From Nocardia aurantiaca (lineage in GTDB: Bacteria > Actinomycetota > Actinomycetes > Mycobacteriales > Mycobacteriaceae), in NCBI RefSeq assembly GCF_009708175.1, contig NZ_WMBB01000001.1, positions 186,001 through 250,000 of the forward strand: 64,000 nt of DNA. The letters run 5' to 3'. Each line of letters opens with the position of its first letter. Within the stretch, counting starts at the first letter, position 1. Shown one piece after another: positions 28,140 to 37,746 of this stretch. A program made the translations under genes and the position numbers. Under the pieces are notes generated by a model, which saw nothing but the letters and a program-made list of their open reading frames with translations, was not told where the DNA came from and made no database searches.

Positions 28140-30281
28140 CTAGCCCGAGACGGTCGAGTCCCCGGTCGGCGCGGCCGGCGGCGCACCGGTATCGAGGGTG
28201 TCAGGGTCGACGCGGTGCATCGGGGTGGTGGCCACCGCGGCGGCCTCGGCGGCGGCGATGCGCTCCTTGTCCTCCATGAGGGTGACCGCGTCGCGGATCT
28301 GCTTCTCCAGCGTCGGCATCATGGCGTCGTCGTCGATGGTGGGCGGCACCTCGAAGGAATCGCCCGCGGCGATCTGACGCATGGTGCGGCGCAGGATCTT
28401 CCCGGAGCGGGTCTTGGGCAGTGCGGTCACCGCGACCACGTCGTAGAGGGTGGCGATGGCCCCGACCCGCTCCCGCACGCGCTCGATGACCTCCGCGCGC
28501 AGCCGCTCCGGATCGATGTCGACGCCGGTCTTGAGCACCACGTACCCGATGGGCCGCTGGCCCTTCAGCTCGTCCGGGATGCCGACCACCGCGGTCTCGG
28601 CCACGGCGGGATGGCTGGCGATGGCCGCCTCGATGCCGCCCGCGGAGAGCCGGTGCCCGGCCATATTGATGACGTCGTCGCTGCGGCCGAGGACGAACAG
28701 GTAGCCGTCCTCATCGAAGAAGCCGGAGTCGCCGGTCAGATAGTGCCCGGGATAGGCGGAGAGATAGGAGCGCTCGTAGCGAGCGTCATCGCGCCACAGT
28801 GTGGTCAGCGTGCCGGGCGGCAGCGGCAGCCCGATGACGATGTTTCCTTCTGTCTTGGGTGCGACCGCATTGCCCTCGGAGTCCAGTACCCGCAACCGGT
28901 ATCCCGGCACCGGCACCGACGCCGAACCCGGCTTGATCGGAAGCTGCTGGAGTCCGAGGGGATTCGCGCAGATGGGCCAGCCGGTCTCGGTCTGCCACCA
29001 GTGGTCCACCACCGGGCAGTCGGGCCGGTCGGCGAGCAGGGTGTCCACCGTCCACTCGTAGGTGGCCGGATCCAGCCGCTCACCCGCGCAGAACAGCGCC
29101 CGCAGCCGGGACAGATCGTGCTGATGCGCGAGCGCGGCCTCCGGATCGGCGCGGCGAATGGCCCGCAGCGCGGTCGGTGCGGTGAACATCACGTCCACCT
29201 GGTATTCGTCCACCAAACGCCAGAACGCGCCCGCGTCCGGGGTCCCGGTGGGCTTGCCCTCGTAGAGGATGGTGGTGGCCCCGACCAGCAGCGGCGCGTA
29301 CACGATGTACGAATGCCCGACCACCCAGCCGATATCGGAGGTGGTGAGCATGGTCTGCCCCGGGCCGACCTCGTAGATATTGCGCATGGACCAGGCCAGC
29401 GCGACGGCGTGCCCGCCGTTGTCGCGCACGACGCCCTTGGGCTTCCCGGTGGTTCCCGAGGTGTAGAGGATGTAGAGCGGATCGGTCGCGGCCAGCGAGA
29501 CCGGGTCGGCAGGTTCGGCGTCTATCTGCGCCTCGTCCCAATCGAGCCAGCGGGCGGCGACGGTCTCCGACGACGCGGGCAGGTGCTCGGTGGCTTCCTG
29601 CTCGGCGGGGAAGCGAATGGTGGGGAAGCCCGCGCGCTGCTTGACCAGGACGGTACGGGGCGCGGTGGTCTGCGCGAGGTCGAGGGCGGCCAGCACGATG
29701 GGCGGGTATTCGATGCGGCGGCCGGGTTCCAGCCCGCCCGAGGCAGTGATGATCAGCACAGGTTCGGCGTCGTCGATGCGGGCGGCGAGTTCGTGGGCCG
29801 CGAACCCGCCGAAGACCACCGAGTGCACCGCGCCGATGCGGGCACAGGCCAGCATGGCCACGACGGCTTCCGGAATCATCGGCATATATATGACGACACG
29901 GTCACCGGTCTGGACGCCGAGCCGGAGCATGGATCCGGCGAATCGGGCGACTTCGTCCAGTAGCTCTTGATAGGTGTAGGTCCGCTTGGACCCGGTCATA
30001 GCCGAGTCGTATATTAGGGCCGGTTGTTGAGCGCGACCCCCCTCCTGGCCGTGGGATGACCCGCCCGTTGGTGTGATATCGCGCACATGGCGATCGAGCG
30101 CATTGTAGGAGGTATTCAGGCGGGCGTCGGGAAACCACCGCGCGGTCGGACGGGTCGCGGAGTCCAGAATTTGAGTGGGGGGCACATCCCAGCTGATGGC
30201 ATCGGCCGCGGTGCGCCAGAACTCCGAGGGATCGACCAGGCTCAGCTGATAGGCCGGTCGGTACTCGTGCTTCGCGTTCAA
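28140..30281 (-). CDS. AMP-forming acyl-CoA synthetase, propionyl-CoA synthetase-like
   Basis: 713 residues from a TTG with AGGGAG upstream. ANL-superfamily motifs: ILYTSGTTGKPKGVVRDNGG (P-loop), the acetyl/propionyl-type core GWVVGHSYIVYAPLL, HWWQTETGWP, YLTGDSGFFDEDGYLFVLGRSDDVINMAGHRLS and the catalytic Lys in LPKTRSGKILRRTMR. The GHSYIVYAPL stretch favours the PrpE/ACSS3 branch, so the substrate is probably propionate or another short acid. A 16-residue Gly/Ser/Gln insert (near residues 68-84) interrupts an otherwise conserved region. The C-terminal 70 residues are an added tail. Confidence 0.9.
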   Translation of the reverse strand: MNAKHEYRPAYQLSLVDPSEFWRTAADAISWDVPPTQILDSATRPTARWFPDARLNTSYNALDRHVRDITPTGGSSHGQEGGRAQQPALIYDSAMTGSKRTYTYQELLDEVARFAGSMLRLGVQTGDRVVIYMPMIPEAVVAMLACARIGAVHSVVFGGFAAHELAARIDDAEPVLIITASGGLEPGRRIEYPPIVLAALDLAQTTAPRTVLVKQRAGFPTIRFPAEQEATEHLPASSETVAARWLDWDEAQIDAEPADPVSLAATDPLYILYTSGTTGKPKGVVRDNGGHAVALAWSMRNIYEVGPGQTMLTTSDIGWVVGHSYIVYAPLLVGATTILYEGKPTGTPDAGAFWRLVDEYQVDVMFTAPTALRAIRRADPEAALAHQHDLSRLRALFCAGERLDPATYEWTVDTLLADRPDCPVVDHWWQTETGWPICANPLGLQQLPIKPGSASVPVPGYRLRVLDSEGNAVAPKTEGNIVIGLPLPPGTLTTLWRDDARYERSYLSAYPGHYLTGDSGFFDEDGYLFVLGRSDDVINMAGHRLSAGGIEAAIASHPAVAETAVVGIPDELKGQRPIGYVVLKTGVDIDPERLRAEVIERVRERVGAIATLYDVVAVTALPKTRSGKILRRTMRQIAAGDSFEVPPTIDDDAMMPTLEKQIRDAVTLMEDKERIAAAEAAAVATTPMHRVDPDTLDTGAPPAAPTGDSTVSG

Positions 30282-30620
30282 CCCGGTGACTCCCTAGCTC
30301 CGCCTTGTGTCCTTGAGATGCGCTGAAACGCCCGCCTCGATAGATCGACCTGATTGTGGCAGACTTCACGCGACGTCCGGGCGGACGCCGCGACCTTTGA
30401 TTTTGCCTGCAAATGGCAGGTCAGAGACCGGCGGTTGCCAAGAGGTCACACAAGAAGTTATTGATCCGTTAGAATCGCATGTCACATATTTCGGCCGTCA
30501 TGGACGCAATTTCTCGGCCAGCCGCAGTTCTCGGCCAGCTGTGCCTGTCGAGCCCAGCGTGCGATCGCGGAGGCTCGCTGATGGCGCGTGGCTGGGGCCA
30601 GTTTGGAAAGTGAGTGGGAG
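30282..30620. promoter_or_regulatory. Intergenic region before the conservon, with candidate promoter and direct repeats
   Basis: This 339-bp gap divides the divergent acyl-CoA synthetase and conservon genes. TAGAAT (30470-30475) is the best -10 for the conservon; no strong -35 is seen. The 12-bp sequence TTCTCGGCCAGC occurs twice in tandem with a 17-bp period (30511-30522, 30528-30539), inside the presumed leader. A 37-codon frame at 30500-30613 has no ribosome site and is not called. Confidence 0.4.
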
Positions 30621-33600
30621 ATGCGCGACGCCGCTAGGTCCGGCAGCAACAAGCGCTGGGCGCTGAGCAACTGGGACCTGCGATGGAAGGTTACGGCGGT
30701 GCTCGCCGTGCCGCTGTTGGTCGCGGTTGTGCTGGGAGCGTCCAGGATTTCGGCGGAGTTCGCCGACTCGAGCCGGCTTTCGACGGCGACCGATCACGTC
30801 GGGGTGATCCCGGCGATCACCGGTCTCAGTGCGGATGCGGCGCAGGTCGCGGGTGGACAGATGGTCATGCTGGGCCCGACCCAGTCGCTGACCTCCGACC
30901 CCGAGCTCGCGCAGTTGGACACGGCGATCTCCTTCGCCGAGAAGGCCGCCTCGCGGCTCAGTGACATTCCCAGCGCCCGTCAGGCGCTGGACGAGATGAT
31001 CGTGGGCGCCAAGGCCATCCGGTCGCAGGGTCTGGCACCGTCCAAGTCGATTCCCGACACGGTCGCTCAGGTCGAACGGATTCGCGGCAACAGCGTGCGC
31101 ACGGTGGAGAACATCGTGTCCACCATCGCCGACAAGAACGTGGACCAGTCCAAGCTGCGCCTGGTCGACTCGCTGAACTCCCGCTGGATGCTGTTCAACG
31201 AGGTCGCCGGCATGGCGGAGGCACTGCGGAGCAACCCCAAGGACGGGTTGAAGGACATCCAGATCGGTGTCAATACCGAGCGCCAGATGCTGGCCGTGCT
31301 CGCGCACCGCTTCCCGGATGGCGACCCGCTCATCGCCGACCTGCAGCGCGGCGCCGACACCCGTGTTCAGCTGGTCAACGGCCCGCAGGCGCTGGCCGGC
31401 CAGCTGCCGGTGGCCGAGATCAAGGACTCGCTGGTCGCGAGCATCAACAGCTATCAGCAGATCGCCACCAACGCGACCAAGGACATCGTGTCCCGAGTCG
31501 ATGATCTGGCCTCCAGTGCCCGCTCCGGCGCCATCCGGTACTCGATCATCGTCGTCGCCACCATCCTCGGCGCGCTCGCGCTGGCCGTGCTGATCGCGCG
31601 CGCGATGATCGTCCCGCTGCGCCGTCTGCGCCTGGCCGCCCTGCGCGTCGCCGAATACGACCTCGGCCAGGAGGTCTCCGCGCTGCGTGATGGCGCGGAC
31701 CCCGAGGACGTGCCGCTGGAACCGATGCCGGTGCACACCGACGAGGAGATCGGCCAGCTGGCTCGCGCCGTCGACGACATCCACGGTCAGGCGCTGCGCC
31801 TGGCCGCCGACCAGGCCGCCATGCGTACCCAGGTCAACGACATGTTCGAGACCCTGGCCCGCCGGTCCAAGTCCCTTGTCGACCATCAGCTCTCGCTCAT
31901 CGAGGCGATGGAGTACGACGAGAAGGACCCGCGCCTGCTCGAGAACCTCTTCCGCCTCGACCACCTCGCCGCGCGTATGCGGCGAAACGGCGACAACCTG
32001 CTGATTCTGGCCGGCACCAAGCAGCGCCGGACCAAGTCCGCGCCGGTCGAGATCGCCGACGTGCTGCGCGCCGCCATCTCCGAGGTGGAGGACTACGAAC
32101 GCGTCAAGCTGGGCGCCACCCCGCGTGGTTCGCTCGTCGAGCCCGCCGCCTCCGACCTCGCGCACCTGTTCGCGGAGCTCCTGGACAACGCGCTGCGCGC
32201 CTCGCCCCCGGAGACCGACGTCAAGTTCACCTTCGCGCAGGCGCACGATCAGGGTCTGCTGATCGAGGTCGCCGACCGCGGCATCGGTATGCCCCCGGCC
32301 GAGATGGCCGAGATCAACCGCCGACTGGAGGCGGTGGCCGAGGTCGGTCCGGATACCGCCCGCCACATGGGTCTGTTCGTGGTCGGCCGACTGGCCGAGC
32401 GCCACGGCCTGACCGTGCGGCTGCGCCCGACCTTCGACATCGCTCGGGACCCGGGTGTGACCGTCACCGTGCACGTGCCCAAGCCGCTGATCGTGTCGGC
32501 GGGCGGGGCGATCTCGGTGCCGCCGCAGCAGGGGCAGCAGCCTCCGGCGCCGTCCGCGCCGCAGGGTGCGGGCAACCAGGCCGGTGCGCCGGCCTCCATG
32601 CAGATGCGCGCGGTCACCCGCACGGCGACCGGCAATGTCATGGTCACCGTGGATCCGGGTGTGAGCGGGCCGATTTCGGCTCCGGCGAGCCCGGCAGCGG
32701 GCGCCGCCCCGAGCCCGGCTCCGGCAGCGGCCAGCGCCGCGACCGGGCTGCCCACCCGGCAGCCGGGCGCCCAGGTGCCGGGCGGCCTGCCGCAGCGACA
32801 GCCCGGTGTGAACGGGCCCACCATCAAGCACACCGTGACGCCCCCGCCCCCCGCCCCCGGCGGGTCGAGACCAGTCGGCCTACCTCAGCGGGATCCGGGT
32901 GCGCACGGTCCGTCCGCGCCGTCGGCCCAGCCCGGGTCCGGCCTGCCGCAGCGCGGTCAGGGCGACGGCCAGGCGCAGCCGCGCGGCGGTCTCGCCGCCA
33001 ATATGCTCAAGCGTCAAGGCGCGCCGGGCGGCATGCCGCCGCGACCGGGGGAGCCCGGGGCCGCGCCGCGCGGTCCCGAAGTACGGGGCGGCGGAGCGCA
33101 GGGCGGCCTGCCGCAGCCGGGTCAGTCCGGTGCCATGCCGCAGCGCAATCCTTCTGTCGGTTTGCCGCAGCAGGCGCGGGGCGGCGGAGCGGATGCGACG
33201 CCGGGCGGCGCTCCGTCGGGACCTGGTGGTCTGCCGCAGCGTCAGCCGGGCATGAACGGTGCGCCGGGTCGCGAGGCCGGTCTCGGCCAGCCGCAGCGTC
33301 CCGCGCCGGGCGGTCTGCCGTCGCGCGAGCCGGGTGCCAATGGTGCGCCGCAGCAAGCGCGGGGCGCGGACTCGGGTCCGACCCGCCGCGAGCCCACTGC
33401 CGGTGGTCAAGCGCTGGGAGGCGGAGCGGCGCAGCGCGATTCGGCCGCGGGTGGTCTGCCGCGCCGGGAGCCTGGTGCCAATGGCGCTCCGTCGCAGCGT
33501 GGTCCGGGTGCGCCGGGCCAAGCGCTGGGAGGTGGAGCGGCGCAGCGTGGTGCCGCACCGCAGCGGGATGGGGCCAACGGCCTCGCCGCCGCGGCGGATT

Positions 33601-34616
33601 CGGACAGGCCGGGCTTGCCGAAGCGCGATGGCCTCGCGCCGCGCGACGGCGGTCGAGCGCTGGGAGGCGGAGCGGCGCAGCGCGGTGCCGCCGGTGCGGA
33701 TCCGCTCTCGGGCGGTCTGACCCAACGTGACCCGCTGTCGGGTGGTCTGCCGCAGCGTGATTCGGCCGCGGGCGGTCAAGCGCTGGGAGGCGGAGCGGCG
33801 CAGCGCGGCGCGAACGGCTTGCCGCAGCGCGGCGCGAACGGACTGCCGCAGCGCGACCCGGGCAATGGCCTGCCGCAGCGTGATGCCGGTAATGGTCTGC
33901 CGCAGCGTGACGCGGGTAGCGGTCTGCCGCAGCGGGAATCGGCGGGTGGCCTGCCACAGCGTGGTGCCGCCGGCGTTGATCCGCTGTCGGGTGGTCTGCC
34001 GCAACGGGATCGGGGCGCGGGGCAAGCGCTGGGCGGTGGCGTGCCGCAGCGCGGCGTGAGCGGTCTGCCGCAGCGCGATCCGGGTGCGGTGCTGCCGCAA
34101 CGTCCGACTCCGATTCCGGGTGTCGGTCTGGCGCAGGGAAGTGGAGCGACTCAGAACGGGGCCGATGGCGCCAAGGAGCCGGGACGCCACAGCTTCCGCT
34201 CGAACCCGCAGAAGGCGGCCTCGTTCTTCCAGACCCGTTTGCAGCCCGCCGATTCCGGCGGCGACGCCGTCATGGGCGGAACGCCGATCTTCGCGGAGAT
34301 GATGTCGGCGTGGCTCTCGGATCCGAATGCCGACCGGTCCCAGGTGGCCTCTTCCTTCGAATCACCGGGTGACGAAGGCTGGCAGGCGGCCCGGCGGGTC
34401 AACGAGTCCGCGCCGGACAGGCGGACGGCCGCGGGCCTGCCGCAACGCGATCCCGGTAACCGACTTGTGCCCGGCGGTGTCACCGGAAACGCTGACAAGG
34501 TGGCCCATCGGGACCCAGAATCCATCAGGTCAAGTCTGAGTCGTCACCAGCAGGGCGTCCGGGATGGCCGCGCGATGAAAGCTATGAACCTAACCGGAGA
34601 TAAAGGAGACCGATGA
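30621..34616 (+). CDS. cvnA: Conservon histidine-kinase-like sensor (CvnA type) with giant repeat tail
   Basis: 1331 residues. Order: membrane helix (about 20-40), extracytoplasmic helical sensor of the nitrate/sulfonate type (45-300), second helix (305-330), HAMP-like segment (333-395), a helical region [22 protein letters not shown], and an ATPase domain with N-box [10 protein letters not shown] (near 518), DRGIGMPP (near 551) and [14 protein letters not shown] (near 582). The usual kinase H-box is absent, as in the family. Residues about 700-1175 are a repeat tail with GLPQR and QALGGG units. The last 140 residues are non-repetitive and contain [14 protein letters not shown] and [16 protein letters not shown]. 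Its stop overlaps cvnB by four bases. Confidence 0.9.
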   Translation: MRDAARSGSNKRWALSNWDLRWKVTAVLAVPLLVAVVLGASRISAEFADSSRLSTATDHVGVIPAITGLSADAAQVAGGQMVMLGPTQSLTSDPELAQLDTAISFAEKAASRLSDIPSARQALDEMIVGAKAIRSQGLAPSKSIPDTVAQVERIRGNSVRTVENIVSTIADKNVDQSKLRLVDSLNSRWMLFNEVAGMAEALRSNPKDGLKDIQIGVNTERQMLAVLAHRFPDGDPLIADLQRGADTRVQLVNGPQALAGQLPVAEIKDSLVASINSYQQIATNATKDIVSRVDDLASSARSGAIRYSIIVVATILGALALAVLIARAMIVPLRRLRLAALRVAEYDLGQEVSALRDGADPEDVPLEPMPVHTDEEIGQLARAVDDIHGQALRLAADQAAMRTQVNDMFETLARRSKSLVDHQLSLIEAMEYDEKDPRLLENLFRLDHLAARMRRNGDNLLILAGTKQRRTKSAPVEIADVLRAAISEVEDYERVKLGATPRGSLVEPAASDLAHLFAELLDNALRASPPETDVKFTFAQAHDQGLLIEVADRGIGMPPAEMAEINRRLEAVAEVGPDTARHMGLFVVGRLAERHGLTVRLRPTFDIARDPGVTVTVHVPKPLIVSAGGAISVPPQQGQQPPAPSAPQGAGNQAGAPASMQMRAVTRTATGNVMVTVDPGVSGPISAPASPAAGAAPSPAPAAASAATGLPTRQPGAQVPGGLPQRQPGVNGPTIKHTVTPPPPAPGGSRPVGLPQRDPGAHGPSAPSAQPGSGLPQRGQGDGQAQPRGGLAANMLKRQGAPGGMPPRPGEPGAAPRGPEVRGGGAQGGLPQPGQSGAMPQRNPSVGLPQQARGGGADATPGGAPSGPGGLPQRQPGMNGAPGREAGLGQPQRPAPGGLPSREPGANGAPQQARGADSGPTRREPTAGGQALGGGAAQRDSAAGGLPRREPGANGAPSQRGPGAPGQALGGGAAQRGAAPQRDGANGLAAAADSDRPGLPKRDGLAPRDGGRALGGGAAQRGAAGADPLSGGLTQRDPLSGGLPQRDSAAGGQALGGGAAQRGANGLPQRGANGLPQRDPGNGLPQRDAGNGLPQRDAGSGLPQRESAGGLPQRGAAGVDPLSGGLPQRDRGAGQALGGGVPQRGVSGLPQRDPGAVLPQRPTPIPGVGLAQGSGATQNGADGAKEPGRHSFRSNPQKAASFFQTRLQPADSGGDAVMGGTPIFAEMMSAWLSDPNADRSQVASSFESPGDEGWQAARRVNESAPDRRTAAGLPQRDPGNRLVPGGVTGNADKVAHRDPESIRSSLSRHQQGVRDGRAMKAMNLTGDKGDR
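32740..34130 (+). repeat. In-frame GLPQR / QALGGG repeats in cvnA
   Basis: The segment encodes 13 exact GLPQR motifs (plus one in the C-terminal end), many variants (GLPRR, GLPSR, GLPKR, GLTQR) and five copies of a unit reading (Q/R)ALGGG followed by AAQR or VPQR. At DNA level the unit AGCGCTGGGAGGCGGAGC recurs nearly unchanged around 33410, 33520, 33658, 33780 and, diverged, 34025. Confidence 0.9.
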
Positions 34617-35026
34617 ACCCCGATCTAGGTGGTACGAAGCGTCAGCTGGATTGGCTGGTTTCGAACTTCGCCAATGAGGTTCCCGGCGTTGCGCATGCGG
34701 TCCTGGTATCCGCTGACGGCCTGCTGATGGCCGCGAGTGCGCAGCTGCCCGTGGACCGTGCCGAACAGCTGTCAGCGGTGACCGCGGGGCTCGCGAGCCT
34801 CTCGGTGGGTGTGTCGAACTTGTTCGAGGGCGGCACCGTGTTGCAGTCGGTGGTCGAGATGGAACACGGCTACCTGCTGCTCATGGCGGTCGGCGACGGC
34901 TCTTACCTGGCGGTCCTGACGAATACGTCTTGCGACATCGGACAGGTGGGATACGAGATGGCGTTGTTGGTCGAGCGGGTGGGCCAGACAGTTCAGGCCA
35001 CACCTCGCGTCACGATGGGTTCCTGA
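34613..35026 (+). CDS. cvnB: Roadblock/LC7 protein of the conservon (CvnB type)
   Basis: 137 residues. The ATG overlaps the cvnA stop (ATGA) and has AAAGGAGA five bases upstream. Single roadblock/LC7 domain: [28 protein letters not shown], then [15 protein letters not shown] and [26 protein letters not shown]. Such proteins act as regulators of the small GTPase-like partner encoded two genes downstream. Cytosolic, in complex with the other conservon products. Confidence 0.92.
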   Translation: MNPDLGGTKRQLDWLVSNFANEVPGVAHAVLVSADGLLMAASAQLPVDRAEQLSAVTAGLASLSVGVSNLFEGGTVLQSVVEMEHGYLLLMAVGDGSYLAVLTNTSCDIGQVGYEMALLVERVGQTVQATPRVTMGS

Positions 35027-35033
35027 TGGCGGG

Positions 35034-35408
35034 ATGGACATAGACAACGAACGCGTTGGGAGCGCCGAACCGAGCTTGGTTCGCCCCTATTCACTAACGG
35101 CCGGTCGCACCCGGCCGAAGGTGGAGCTCGCCCTGGAGGCGCTCGTCGCATCGCATCCGGTCGCCTTAGAGCGGCAGTTCGAACTGACCAATATCGAGAC
35201 GTCAATCGTGGAGTTGTGCAGAGAATCGCCGTCGGTTGCCGAAGTAGCCGCGCGCCTGGGCATCCCGATCGGGGTCGCCAGGGTGCTGGTCGCCGACCTC
35301 ATCGAAGCCGGCCATGTGCGGGTATCGGCGACATTGAAAGACGATTCCAGCGACGATGAACGTCGCGAGCTGATCGAAAGGGTTCTCAGTGGACTCCGGC
35401 GTATTTGA
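35034..35408 (+). CDS. cvnC: DUF742 winged-helix-like protein of the conservon (CvnC type)
   Basis: 124 residues. DUF742 signature: SLVRPYSLTAGRTRP near the N-terminus, then ETSIVELCRESPSVAEVAARLGIPIGVARVLVADLIEAGHVRV, a helix-turn-helix-like segment. It starts seven bases after cvnB and its end overlaps the cvnD start by 20 bases. Probably an adaptor of the conservon complex rather than a DNA-binding repressor, as in Streptomyces; that is family knowledge, not visible here. Confidence 0.9.
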   Translation: MDIDNERVGSAEPSLVRPYSLTAGRTRPKVELALEALVASHPVALERQFELTNIETSIVELCRESPSVAEVAARLGIPIGVARVLVADLIEAGHVRVSATLKDDSSDDERRELIERVLSGLRRI

Positions 35409-35991
35409 TTCGACGACACAGGTCGACACCCGCACCAGCAAGCCCACTTCGGCCAAGATCGTCGTGGCCGGTGGCTTCGGTGTGGGCAAGACCACCCTGG
35501 TCGGTGCTGTGTCGGAGATCGTTCCGCTGCGCACCGAGGCTTTGGTGACCAATGCCAGTGTCGGCGTGGACTCCCTGACGGGTGTCCCGTCCAAGGCCAC
35601 CACCACGGTGGCCATGGACTTCGGCCGTATCAGCCTGGCCGACGACCTGGTGCTGTACCTGTTCGGCACGCCCGGCCAGTACCGCTTCTGGTTCATGTGG
35701 GACGACCTGATCCGCGGCGCCATCGGCGCGGTGGTGCTGGTCGACACCCGTCGGCTGGAGGACAGTTTCGCCGCCGTCGACTATTTCGAGGCGCGCAACC
35801 TACCCTTCCTGGTGGCCATCAACGAATTCGATGATGCGCCACGGTATCCGGTCGAGGACATCCGTCAGGCCCTGGCGGTGCCCGCGGACGTGCCGATCCT
35901 CTCGATCGATGCCCGTCGCCGGGAGCCGGTCAAGCAGGCTCTGGTCGCGGTCACCGAGTACGCGCTGCGCAAGGTAGTGCAAGGCTACTGA
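35389..35991 (+). CDS. cvnD: Small GTPase-like protein of the conservon (CvnD type)
   Basis: 200 residues from a GTG inside the end of cvnC, with AAGGGT seven bases upstream. GTPase motifs: P-loop GGFGVGKTTLVG, a switch region ASVGVDSLTGVPSKATTTVAMDFGRI, the G3-like FGTPGQYRFWFMWDDLIRG, and NEFD in place of the NKxD guanine motif. It works with the roadblock protein, like MglA-MglB pairs. A hairpin follows 12 bases after the stop, so the conservon is a four-gene operon. Confidence 0.93.
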   Translation: MDSGVFDSTTQVDTRTSKPTSAKIVVAGGFGVGKTTLVGAVSEIVPLRTEALVTNASVGVDSLTGVPSKATTTVAMDFGRISLADDLVLYLFGTPGQYRFWFMWDDLIRGAIGAVVLVDTRRLEDSFAAVDYFEARNLPFLVAINEFDDAPRYPVEDIRQALAVPADVPILSIDARRREPVKQALVAVTEYALRKVVQGY

Positions 35992-36002
35992 CATACGCGG
36001 TA

Positions 36003-36029
36003 ATCGGCGTCGGCCGTAGCGACGCCGAT
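36003..36029 (+). terminator. Terminator of the conservon operon
   Basis: ATCGGCGTC and GACGCCGAT form a perfect 9-bp stem with a nine-base loop. No T run. Confidence 0.6.
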
Positions 36030-36058
36030 CACCGATATGCTCGCCCAGATCAATCCGC

Positions 36059-36083
36059 CCGGAGCGAAGCGGAGGGCACATTG
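36059..36083 (+). repeat. Initiation module copy at the accD3 start
   Basis: The 25 bases from CCGGAGCGAAGCGGAGGG to the TTG start codon are identical to the prrA copy. Five bases further upstream also match the trmH copy (CCGCCCGGAG). Confidence 0.8.
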
Positions 36084-37628
36084 GGCACGGCGCGGGAGCT
36101 GCTCGGCGAATTGCTCGATCCCGGTTCCTTCGTGAGCTGGGATCGGCCACCGGTCGCGGTGGCGGCGTCGGCCGAGTATCGCGAGGATTTGCTGGCCGCC
36201 GCGGCAGTGGCGGGCACCGATGAGGCGGTGCTCACCGGGGAGGGGTTGCTGCGCGGACGGCGGGTTGCCGTGATCGCGTGTGAGTTCGCGTTTCTCGCGG
36301 GGTCCGTCGGGGTGGCGGCGGCCGAGCGGATCGTCTCGGCGGTGGAGCGCGCCACCGAGCTGGGATTGCCGCTGCTCGCCTCGCCGACGTCCGGTGGTAC
36401 TCGAATGCAGGAGGGCACAGTCGCTTTCGTGCAGATGGTGAAGGTCGCCGGAGCTTTGGCCACGCACAAGGCGGCGGGGCATCCCTATCTTGTCTATCTG
36501 CGTGATCCGACCATGGGCGGCGTGTTCGCGTCGTGGGGATCGTTGGGGCACATGACATTCGCCGAACCGGGCGCGTTGGTCGGTTTTCTGGGGCCGCGGG
36601 TCTACCGGGCGCTGTACGGGAAGAAGTTCCCCGAGGGTGTGCAGACGGCCGAGAACCTTTACCGCAACGGCGTTATCGACGGCGTCGTGCCGATTCCGGT
36701 GTTCCGCCGTATCGCGCACCGCTCTCTGGCGGTGCTGTGCGACGGTCCGCTGCCGCTGCCCGGAAAGGACGGCGACCCACACCGTTCCAAGGAAGGCGTC
36801 GGTTGTTTGCCGGCGGGTCCGCGGGAGCGCGGCGGCCCGGCGTTGCCGGATGCCGGCGGTGTCCATGCCTGGCAGTCGGTGCTCATCTCGCGACGGGCTG
36901 ATCGGCCGGGGATTCGCGAGTTGCTGCGCCACGTCACCGATCGAGTTCCGTTGTCCGGTACCGGACAAGGGGAGCTGGACCGCACCGTCGTGCACGCTCT
37001 GGCTCGGTTCCGGGGTCAGCCCTGCATCGTCTTCGGTCATGACCGGGCTGGCCAGTCGCCCGAGAACACCATGGGTCCGGCCGCCCTGCGCGAGGCCCGG
37101 CGCAGCATGCATCTCGCCGCCGAGTTGCGGGTTCCCCTGGTCCTGGTGATCGATACCGCGGGTGCCGCGTTGTCCCGCGAGGCGGAGGAACGTGGCCTGG
37201 CTCCCGAAATCGCCCGTTGCATCGCCGATCTCGTCACCCTGGACACCCCGACCGTCTCGGTGCTGCTCGGTCAGGGCACCGGGGGCGGCGCGCTGGCCCT
37301 GTTGCCCGCCGACCGGGTGCTGGCCGCCGCGAACGGCTGGTTGGCTCCCCTCCCGCCGGAGGGCGCGAGCGAGATCGTCTACCGCGATACCCGGCATGCC
37401 CCGAAACTGGCGGCCGCCCAGCGCATTCGCGCGCTGGATCTGGCGGCCGACGGGATCGTGGACCGCATCGTGCCCGAGTATCCGGACGCAGCCGACGAGC
37501 CGGTGGATTTCGCACTGCGCATGGTGGCGGCCATTGCCGAGGAACTGGCCGGTCTCACCAGTCGGTCCCCCGGGGATCTGCTCGCGGCGCGGCATGTGCG
37601 ATACCGCCGCCTGGGTCTCGGATCGTAG
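36081..37628 (+). CDS. accD3: Acyl-CoA/acetyl-CoA carboxylase carboxyltransferase AccD3
   Basis: 515 residues from a TTG. The beta half has the crotonase-fold stretches RRVAVIACEFAFLAGSVGVAAAERI, LLASPTSGGTRMQEG and YLRDPTMGGVFASWGSLG, and the alpha half RADRPGIRELL, LVIDTAGAALSREAEERGLAPEIARC and VSVLLGQGTGGGALALLPAD. It transfers carboxyl groups from biotin to acyl-CoA, feeding fatty acid synthesis. The zinc ribbon of bacterial AccD is absent, as in AccD3 of mycobacteria, where it also lies beside prrA and echA6. Confidence 0.92.
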   Translation: MGTARELLGELLDPGSFVSWDRPPVAVAASAEYREDLLAAAAVAGTDEAVLTGEGLLRGRRVAVIACEFAFLAGSVGVAAAERIVSAVERATELGLPLLASPTSGGTRMQEGTVAFVQMVKVAGALATHKAAGHPYLVYLRDPTMGGVFASWGSLGHMTFAEPGALVGFLGPRVYRALYGKKFPEGVQTAENLYRNGVIDGVVPIPVFRRIAHRSLAVLCDGPLPLPGKDGDPHRSKEGVGCLPAGPRERGGPALPDAGGVHAWQSVLISRRADRPGIRELLRHVTDRVPLSGTGQGELDRTVVHALARFRGQPCIVFGHDRAGQSPENTMGPAALREARRSMHLAAELRVPLVLVIDTAGAALSREAEERGLAPEIARCIADLVTLDTPTVSVLLGQGTGGGALALLPADRVLAAANGWLAPLPPEGASEIVYRDTRHAPKLAAAQRIRALDLAADGIVDRIVPEYPDAADEPVDFALRMVAAIAEELAGLTSRSPGDLLAARHVRYRRLGLGS

Positions 37629-37710
37629 TTCTCGTCATCTCGAGCAGGTGTAATGCTCGAAATTTGCTGCTCAGTCAATTCGATCGGAATCATCCCCAGC
37701 GGTCGCTCGG

Positions 37711-37739
37711 TTGACGAGGCGGAACCGCGCTTCTACCTT
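37711..37739 (+). promoter_or_regulatory. Promoter of the aldo/keto reductase gene
   Basis: TTGACG (37711-37716) and TACCTT (37734-37739) are 17 bp apart, a near-consensus housekeeping promoter. The GTG start lies seven bases after the -10, so the mRNA should be leaderless. Confidence 0.75.
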
Positions 37740-37746
37740 CGGAACG

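Noticed and set aside
30500..30613. 37-codon frame just before cvnA
   Set aside because: No ribosome site or leaderless hexamer, and unremarkable composition.
30498..32831. 777-codon open frame on the minus strand opposite cvnA
   Set aside because: It mirrors the third-position GC of cvnA; composition is Arg/Gly/His/Gln noise, with no motif or start signal.
32880..34190. 436-codon minus-strand frame of [12 protein letters not shown] repeats
   Set aside because: It is the complement of the GLPQR repeats; the plus-strand frame continues a clear kinase and ends in a conserved segment.
35985..37595. 536-codon minus-strand frame opposite accD3
   Set aside because: accD3 motifs are unambiguous on the plus strand; the minus frame is Arg/Gln/His-rich shadow.
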